In this document: positions 58,489 to 64,000 of the stretch, one piece after another
Layout: every line of letters begins with the position of its first letter
Numbering within the stretch: the stretch's first letter is position 1
Assembly: GCA_900548115.1 (NCBI GenBank)
Contig: URJL01000006.1
Coordinates: 1-64,000 of the forward strand
Source: an uncultured Eubacteriales bacterium
GTDB taxonomy: Bacteria; Bacillota; Clostridia; Oscillospirales; CAG-382
Direction of reading: 5' to 3'
Length of the DNA: 64,000 nucleotides
The notes under the pieces: model-generated
Databases searched by the model: none
Seen by the model: the letters and a program-made list of their open reading frames with translations, nothing else
Told to the model about the DNA's origin: nothing
Translations under genes and position numbers: made by a program

Positions 58489-60918
58489 TCAGTCTTCGTC
58501 GAGCGTTATGCGCTCAAGATGCCAAATATTGTCCGCATACTCGGTAATACTGCGGTCGGCGGCAAAGTAGCCCGCCGAAGCGATGTTCATGAGCGACATG
58601 CGGTTCCACTTTTCGGGGTCGTCGTATTCGCGCATGAGCTGGTCGTGAACACGGGTATACGAATCGAAATCGGCATGGCACATATACGGGTCGGCAACGC
58701 CGTGACCGGCGAGCAGATAGTTTGCAATCTCCGCGAAGTTTTCGCCCGCAAAGCCGTTGTGGAGGGCGTTGATCGCGTCGTTCAGGCGCTTGTTGTTGAC
58801 GCAGTAGAGGGCGGAATTGTAACCCGCAAGCCACTGCTTTTCCACCTCATCCGCCGTAAGACCGAAGATGAACATATTTTCCTTGCCGCACGCCGCCAGC
58901 ATTTCGACGTTGGCGCCGTCAAGCGTTCCGATGGTGAGCGCGCCGTTGATCATCAGCTTCATACAGCCCGTTCCGCTTGCCTCCTTACCCGCAAGCGAGA
59001 TCTGCTCGGAAATTTCCGCCGCCGGTATCAGGGCTTCGGCAAGCGTCACGTTGTAATCCTCGACAAACAGAACCTGTAATTTCTCGCGAATCTTCGGGTT
59101 TTGCTCGATGTCCTTGGAGATGAAATAGATAAGCTTTATGATCTGCTTTGCCATATAATAGCCGGGCGCGGCTTTCGCTCCGAAAATATACGTCTGCGGG
59201 CGAATCGGCGCGTCGGGGTTTTCTTTGAGCATATTGTAAATGCTGATGATGTTCAAAGCGTTGAGCAATTGCCGCTTATATTCGTGCATCCGTTTGATCT
59301 GAACGTCGAAAACCGACTCGGGATTCAGACGGATGCCCGTCTTTTTGAAGATCTTGTCGGAAAACTCCTTCTTGTTCTGCCGCTTTATTTCGGCAAGGCG
59401 TTCGAGAACGGCACGGTCGTCGGCAAATTTTTCAAATTCGCGGATCTTCGCCGGTTCTTTGTAATAATCGGTGCCGATGCAGTCGTCGATCAAACGGGTA
59501 AGCGCGGGGTTCGAGCAATTCAGCCATCTTCGGTGTGCGATTCCGTTGGTCACGTTGCAAAAGCGCTCGGGATACATTTTGTAAAAGTCCTTAAAGGTGG
59601 ACGTTTTGAGAATATCGGAGTGCAATTTCGAAACGCCGTTTACCGAATGCGAACCGACGATACTCAGATTCGCCATGCGGACGGTGGAATTCGAAAGGAT
59701 CGCAAGCGACGAGATCTTATCCCAATTTCCCGGGAAGGTATCCCACGCGGCGCGGCAGAAGCGCTCGTTGATCTCGTGAACGATCGAATAAATGCGCGGA
59801 AGCTTCAGGCGGAACAGGTCCTCGTTCCAGCATTCCAGCGCCTCGGGCATAACCGTGTGGTTGGTATACGACACCGTGCGCGTCACGATATCCCACGCCG
59901 CATCCCACGACATACAGTAATCGTCGATGAAAATACGCATAAGCTCGGGGATACAGAGAGCGGGGTGCGTGTCGTTAATGTGGATCGAGACCTTATCGGC
60001 AAAGTTCGAAAGATCGCCGTAGACCGCCATATGGTCGCGGATAATACTCTGGCAGGATGCCGAAACAAGAAAATACTGCTGTGTCAGGCGCAGAAGCTTT
60101 CCTTCGTTGTGGTTGTCGGAGGGGTACAGCACCTTCGAAATGACCTCGGCACGGGTGCTTTCCTCAAGCGCCTGCGTATACTGTCCCTGGGTGAACAGCT
60201 TCATATTGAAATTGACGATATCGCGCGCCTTCCACAAACGGAGCTGACTTACCGCGTCGGAGCGATAGCCCGAGATCATCATATCGTACGGAACCGCTTC
60301 GACCTCGTCGTAATCCTCGTATTGGATCTCCAATCTACCGTTATTCCAGTTTTCCTTTACGTGTCCGCCGAAGCGCACCTTGAAAATGCGGTCGGTGCGG
60401 GGAATCAGCCAGCTTTCTCCGCCGGGAAGCCAGATATCGGGAAGCTCGACCTGCATACCGTCCACGATCTTTTGCTTGAAAAGTCCGTATTCGTAGCAGA
60501 TGGAAAAGCCCGTCGCCGGATAATCGAGCGAGGAAAGCGAATCCATAAAGCAGGCGGCAAGTCTTCCGAGACCGCCGTTGCCGAGACCCGCATCGGGTTC
60601 CATTTCATAGAGCTGTTCGAGCGTGCAGCCGTAATCCTTCAGCGCCTCTTCGAAAACGTCGGTAAGACCGAGATTGAAAAGGTTGATCTTTAAGCTTCTT
60701 CCGAGAAGGAATTCCATGCACATATAATAAACGCGCTTGCCCGCCTTTTCGTTGACGGTCTTTTTATACGCGTTTCGCTTGTTCGCCAAAATATCGCGCA
60801 CCGTGACGGCGGCCGCCTTATAGATCTGCTCGGCGGAAGCGTCGGCGGGAGTGGTTCCGAAATAGCGGGAAAGCTTTCCGTTTAAGGTTTCTTTGATTTC
60901 GTCTTTCGTGAAGTTCAA
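58489..60918 (-). CDS. glgP: Glycogen/maltodextrin phosphorylase
   Basis: Releases glucose 1-phosphate from alpha-1,4-glucans with a pyridoxal phosphate cofactor. The 809-residue protein has the N-terminal YYMCMEFLLGRSLK, the GNGGLGRLAACFMDS core, and the PLP lysine region EASGTGCMKLMINGALTIG. The start is a TTG at 60918: AAAGGA lies 10 bp upstream and no ATG fits. It follows glgA by 48 bp in the same operon, so synthesis and breakdown genes are co-transcribed. Confidence 0.97.
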   Translation of the reverse strand: MNFTKDEIKETLNGKLSRYFGTTPADASAEQIYKAAAVTVRDILANKRNAYKKTVNEKAGKRVYYMCMEFLLGRSLKINLFNLGLTDVFEEALKDYGCTLEQLYEMEPDAGLGNGGLGRLAACFMDSLSSLDYPATGFSICYEYGLFKQKIVDGMQVELPDIWLPGGESWLIPRTDRIFKVRFGGHVKENWNNGRLEIQYEDYDEVEAVPYDMMISGYRSDAVSQLRLWKARDIVNFNMKLFTQGQYTQALEESTRAEVISKVLYPSDNHNEGKLLRLTQQYFLVSASCQSIIRDHMAVYGDLSNFADKVSIHINDTHPALCIPELMRIFIDDYCMSWDAAWDIVTRTVSYTNHTVMPEALECWNEDLFRLKLPRIYSIVHEINERFCRAAWDTFPGNWDKISSLAILSNSTVRMANLSIVGSHSVNGVSKLHSDILKTSTFKDFYKMYPERFCNVTNGIAHRRWLNCSNPALTRLIDDCIGTDYYKEPAKIREFEKFADDRAVLERLAEIKRQNKKEFSDKIFKKTGIRLNPESVFDVQIKRMHEYKRQLLNALNIISIYNMLKENPDAPIRPQTYIFGAKAAPGYYMAKQIIKLIYFISKDIEQNPKIREKLQVLFVEDYNVTLAEALIPAAEISEQISLAGKEASGTGCMKLMINGALTIGTLDGANVEMLAACGKENMFIFGLTADEVEKQWLAGYNSALYCVNNKRLNDAINALHNGFAGENFAEIANYLLAGHGVADPYMCHADFDSYTRVHDQLMREYDDPEKWNRMSLMNIASAGYFAADRSITEYADNIWHLERITLDED

Positions 60919-60966
60919 TGTTTTTGCATCCTTTCGTGTGTTGCGGGGGTGGGAATTTGCGTTGTG

Positions 60967-62406
60967 TCAGGCAAGCGTATGATACAGATTCCGATAGTCT
61001 TCGGCGGATTTTTCCCATGAAAAATCCTCGCGCATGACCTTGCGGACCAGTTTTTGCCACGCGGTCTTGTCAAAATACAATTCATACGCCGCCTGCATGC
61101 GGTCGCGCAGCTCATCGGCATTGTAATTGCGGAAGGTAAAGCCGTTTCCGCAGACCTTGCCGTGCTCGTCGACGTAGTAGCCCTTAATGGAGTCATAAAG
61201 ACCGCCCGTCTCGCGCGTGATCGGAACGGCGCCGTAGCGCGACGCGATCATCTGGGAAAGCCCGCACGGCTCGCTCTTGGACGGCATGATAAACATATCC
61301 GCCGCGGCGTAAAGCTTTTTGGAGAGGGCGCGATCATAAACCAAAAGCGCCGACACCTTGTCCGGGTATTTTCCCGCAAGGTAGCGGAAATAGTTCTCGT
61401 AATCCTCTTCGCCCTTGCCGAGAATCGCTACCTGAGCCTTGTGATTCGCAACAAAATCCTCAAGCATATATTTCACAAGGTCAAAGCCCTTGTGACCCGC
61501 AAGGCGGGAGATCATGCAGTAAAGCGGAATGTTCTCGTCGGTCGGCAGTCCGTGTTCTTTTTGAAAAGCCGTCTTGTTCGGCGTTTTTTTGCCGAGTGCG
61601 CGCCACGAATAATCGGACGCGATCGCGGGGTCGGTCTTCGGATCGTAGTAGGTATAGTCGATCCCGTTGAGAATGCCGCACAGCTTTCCTTCATGACGGC
61701 GCAGAAGCTCGGAGAGTCCGAAGGAATATTCGGGCGACAGAATTTCCCGCGCATAGGTCGGCGAAACGGTCGTCACACGGTCGCAAAGCTCGATCGCGCC
61801 CTTCATGAGGTTGATACACCCGCCGTAATCGACATAACCGCGATCCTTTGCTTCAATGTCGAAAACATCGCCGAGGATCGCAAAGTCGTACTGCCCCTGG
61901 TACTGGATGTTGTGGATGGTGAACACCGTGCGGATCTTCGAATACGGTTCGATCCAGCGGTATTTCAGATTCAGGTAAACGACCGAGAGCGCGCTTTGCC
62001 AATCGTTGGCGTGCAGAATATCGGGGTAAAAATCCACCTCATACATCATGCGCAGAACGGCGGCGCAGAAGAACGCATAGCGTTCTCCGTCGTCAAAACT
62101 GCCGTACAGGCTGTCGCGCTTGAAATAATATTCGTTGTCGAGAAAATAATAGGTGACGCCGTTTTTCTTTAACGAAAAAACGCCGCAGTAAAGCTTGCGC
62201 CACGAAAGCGTTACCTCAAAGGCTTTTATAAATTTCATTTTGCGGCGATGCTCCGCCCCGATCGAGCCGTACAGCGGCATGACCGCGCGGATATCATCCT
62301 TTTCGTCGGCAGACGCGATCGCCTGCGGGAGCGACCCCAGCACATCGCCGAGTCCTCCCGTCGCCGCAAAGGGCATGATCTCCGAGCCGACAAACAGTAT
62401 CTTCAT
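60967..62406 (-). CDS. glgA: Glycogen synthase (ADP-glucose)
   Basis: Adds glucose from ADP-glucose to glycogen. The 479-residue GT5 enzyme has ATGGLGDVLGSLP near the N-terminus and EPCGLSQMIASRYGAVP with RETGGL at the C-terminal catalytic site. The N-terminal lysine of the usual KTGGL motif is alanine here. Its ATG shares one base with the glgD stop (TGATG), so the genes are tightly coupled. Confidence 0.96.
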   Translation of the reverse strand: MKILFVGSEIMPFAATGGLGDVLGSLPQAIASADEKDDIRAVMPLYGSIGAEHRRKMKFIKAFEVTLSWRKLYCGVFSLKKNGVTYYFLDNEYYFKRDSLYGSFDDGERYAFFCAAVLRMMYEVDFYPDILHANDWQSALSVVYLNLKYRWIEPYSKIRTVFTIHNIQYQGQYDFAILGDVFDIEAKDRGYVDYGGCINLMKGAIELCDRVTTVSPTYAREILSPEYSFGLSELLRRHEGKLCGILNGIDYTYYDPKTDPAIASDYSWRALGKKTPNKTAFQKEHGLPTDENIPLYCMISRLAGHKGFDLVKYMLEDFVANHKAQVAILGKGEEDYENYFRYLAGKYPDKVSALLVYDRALSKKLYAAADMFIMPSKSEPCGLSQMIASRYGAVPITRETGGLYDSIKGYYVDEHGKVCGNGFTFRNYNADELRDRMQAAYELYFDKTAWQKLVRKVMREDFSWEKSAEDYRNLYHTLA

Positions 62407-63536
62407 CAGATTTGCGCTCCTTTGTTCAGATAAAACGGAATTTCGGGCAGTCCCGCAAATTCCTTGTCGTCCTTGATCATTACGTTCTTGTCGGCGATGA
62501 CGCAGTTGATTTTTACGTTGTTTCCGACGTAGGTGTCCTGCATAAGGATGCAGTTTTTCACAACGGCGTTCTTGCCGATCTTGGTTCCGCGGAACAGAAT
62601 GCAGTTCTCCACCGTTCCTTCGATGTCGCAGCCGTCGGCGATGAGCGAATTTTTGACGTTTGCCGTGTCGGAATAAAGGGTCGGGGGCGAATTGCGGATC
62701 TTGGTGTAAACGGCGCGCTCGGGCACGTCAAACAGCTGACGGCGAACATTGCGGTCCAAAAGCTGCATATTGCAGTCGTAGTATTCCGCCATCGAGCCGA
62801 CCGTCGCATAAAAGCCGCCGAATTCGTAAATACGAAAATCCATCAGCGTCAGGTTGTTGGCGACGATATCGGTCGTAAAGCTCTTGAGATCGCGCGACAT
62901 GGCGTCGACCAAAAGGTTATAGAGAAGACGGGTCTTCAAGACCATGATGTTTAAGGACACATCGAATTCGCCCGAAATGCGCTTGGTGTGCGAATAGCAC
63001 TGGCGGATTCTGCCGTTTTCGGTGCGGAAGAAGGTGCGGGTCGAGGCGCGCTCCTCGGAGAGGTATTCCCGCTTGGTCACAAAGGTGACGTCCGCGCCGC
63101 TTGCGACGTGCTGTTCCAGAACGTCGTGAATATCGAGGTTGACAATACAGTCGCAATCGGACAGCACGCAGTAATCCTCGGTCGCGTGCTCGATAAAGCT
63201 CAATACGCCCATGAGCGCCTGAAGGCGGCTGGCATAAAGACGGGACGCGGCTTGGCTGTCGTATGAGGTAATAAACGGCGGCAGAATCTTGATACCGCCC
63301 GAGCGGCGGGCAAGATCCCAGTCCTTACCGTTTCCTATATGGTCGAGAAGCGACTGGTAATTGTTGTGAACGATAACGCCGACCTTGCCGATGCCCGCGT
63401 TGACGAGATTCGAAAGCGTAAAGTCGATAAGGCGATACCGGCAGCCGAAGGGAACCGACGCCATGGTGCGGCGGCGGGTCAGCTCGGGAATACATTTATC
63501 ATGAATGTTGGAAAATACAAGACCGAACGCTGTCAT
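62406..63536 (-). CDS. glgD: Glucose-1-phosphate adenylyltransferase subunit GlgD
   Basis: A 376-residue regulatory partner of GlgC in Bacillota. It keeps the nucleotidyltransferase fold (RRTMASVPFGCRYRLIDFTLS) but lacks the GGxGTRL loop of GlgC, starting instead with FGLVFSNIHDK. The C-terminal third has left-handed beta-helix hexapeptides (LIADGCDIEGTVENCILF). ATGA overlap with glgC and a 1-base overlap with glgA. Confidence 0.95.
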   Translation of the reverse strand: MTAFGLVFSNIHDKCIPELTRRRTMASVPFGCRYRLIDFTLSNLVNAGIGKVGVIVHNNYQSLLDHIGNGKDWDLARRSGGIKILPPFITSYDSQAASRLYASRLQALMGVLSFIEHATEDYCVLSDCDCIVNLDIHDVLEQHVASGADVTFVTKREYLSEERASTRTFFRTENGRIRQCYSHTKRISGEFDVSLNIMVLKTRLLYNLLVDAMSRDLKSFTTDIVANNLTLMDFRIYEFGGFYATVGSMAEYYDCNMQLLDRNVRRQLFDVPERAVYTKIRNSPPTLYSDTANVKNSLIADGCDIEGTVENCILFRGTKIGKNAVVKNCILMQDTYVGNNVKINCVIADKNVMIKDDKEFAGLPEIPFYLNKGAQI

Positions 63537-64000
63537 TCGTTTTTGCCTCCCTTTAGATTTTCTTCGTAGTAAGAATCGTTGACCATGACATTGTCTTCGA
63601 CGACGACCCCGTCGGCGATGGGAAGTCCCGCGCCGATGACGGTTATGCCGCGCGAGGTGTCCTTCGGTTTTCCGATCGAAGCCTTTTCGCCGACCGCAAC
63701 ATCGGAATCGAGAATCGAATAATCCACCGTCGCGCCGCGCTTTATCACGACGTTATTCATGATAACCGAATCGCGGACGGTCGCTCCCTCCTCCACGACA
63801 ACGCCGCTGAACAAAACCGAGTTATGGACTTCGCCGTAAATCTCGCAGCCCTCGGTGATGAGCGAATTGCCGATCACGGCGCTTTCGCCGATAAACTGCG
63901 GCGGTTCGGCGTTGTTGCGGGAAAATACACGGCGCTCGCGGTTATCGAGCGTAAGGGCGGGATGTTCGCCCAAAAGATCCATGTTGGCTTCCCACAGGCT
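63533..64000 (-). CDS. glgC: Glucose-1-phosphate adenylyltransferase GlgC, C-terminal part (5' end outside window)
   Basis: Makes ADP-glucose from glucose 1-phosphate and ATP, the committed step of bacterial glycogen synthesis. Only the last 155 codons are present. The fragment starts at the edge with SLWEANMDLLGEHP, the family's linker after the catalytic domain, and continues with left-handed beta-helix hexapeptides (VIGNSLITEGCEIYGEV; SVLFSGVVVEEGATV). The stop overlaps glgD by 4 bp. First of the visible glycogen genes; promoter is beyond the window. Confidence 0.95.
   Translation of the reverse strand, partial: SLWEANMDLLGEHPALTLDNRERRVFSRNNAEPPQFIGESAVIGNSLITEGCEIYGEVHNSVLFSGVVVEEGATVRDSVIMNNVVIKRGATVDYSILDSDVAVGEKASIGKPKDTSRGITVIGAGLPIADGVVVEDNVMVNDSYYEENLKGGKNE

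Noticed and set aside
59101..60693. 530-codon open frame on the plus strand opposite glgP (also long antisense frames opposite 25962-28016, 29904-31508, 34480-35841 and 44958-46058)
   Set aside because: They lie antisense to clearly conserved genes, lack RBSs and domain motifs, and come from the GC-rich codon pattern.

Overview
The window looks like a chromosomal segment of an uncultured, probably gut-associated member of the Clostridia (Bacillota). Supporting signs are the clostridial-type flavodoxin, DUF2325/DUF3793, DivIVA-like and zinc-ribbon proteins; monoderm-style lipoproteins; strong AGGAGG-type ribosome binding sites; near-consensus sigma-A promoters (TTGACA-17-TATAAT); a nadABC operon; a GlgC/GlgD pair; and two glycyl radical enzymes that require anaerobiosis. 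No phage, insertion sequence or CRISPR array was seen. TAG is used as an ordinary stop codon (for example at 3273-3275 and 50840-50842).

Layout. 1-12 kb: end of a GGGtGRT-family protein, then carbohydrate genes paired with AraC regulators (a BNR/Asp-box protein with an HpcH/HpaI aldolase; a GH29 fucosidase), mixed with housekeeping genes (purF, an M50 protease, uvrB) and a cytoplasmic beta-helix protein. 12-16 kb: a glycyl radical enzyme, its activase and a divergent AraC regulator. 16-20 kb: nadABC. 20-25 kb: MATE exporter, an (alpha/alpha)6 glycosidase-like gene cut by an amber codon, another divergent AraC regulator, and tRNA-Thr/tRNA-Tyr. 25-30 kb: GNAT acetyltransferase, an unusual HAD plus metallophosphoesterase fusion, and an NCS2 purine permease with a GC-rich leader. 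30-38 kb: a five-gene operon that combines a CUT1 sugar importer (two permeases, a giant solute-binding lipoprotein) with a HlyD-like membrane fusion protein and a stripped-down MacB-like protein, but has no ATPase. 38-42 kb: manA, a second glycyl radical enzyme and its AraC regulator. 42-50 kb: two zinc-ribbon proteins, a stand-alone MsiK/UgpC-type ATPase, a decayed beta-helix gene, an SDR, a VTC-like protein and a DUF4886 protein. 50-54 kb: acyltransferase, an orphan fumarase beta subunit, a DivIVA-like protein, and a DUF2325-DUF3793-flavodoxin operon behind two palindromic operators. 54-64 kb: asd and the glycogen operon glgC-glgD-glgA-glgP-GH13-YgjP-like protease.

How the parts fit (inference). 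Sugars are probably imported by CUT1 transporters energised by the shared ATPase at 44946-46061, cut by glycosidases that carry no signal peptide and so act in the cytoplasm, processed by aldolase, ManA and glycyl-radical chemistry, and stored as glycogen. Five AraC-family regulators each sit divergently beside one catabolic gene, which suggests substrate-specific local control. The strongest candidates for undescribed biology are the hybrid importer/adaptor operon (29910-37840), the two glycyl radical enzymes (one with Cys-Trp-Asp instead of Cys-x-Glu), and the two-phosphatase fusion at 25932-27992.
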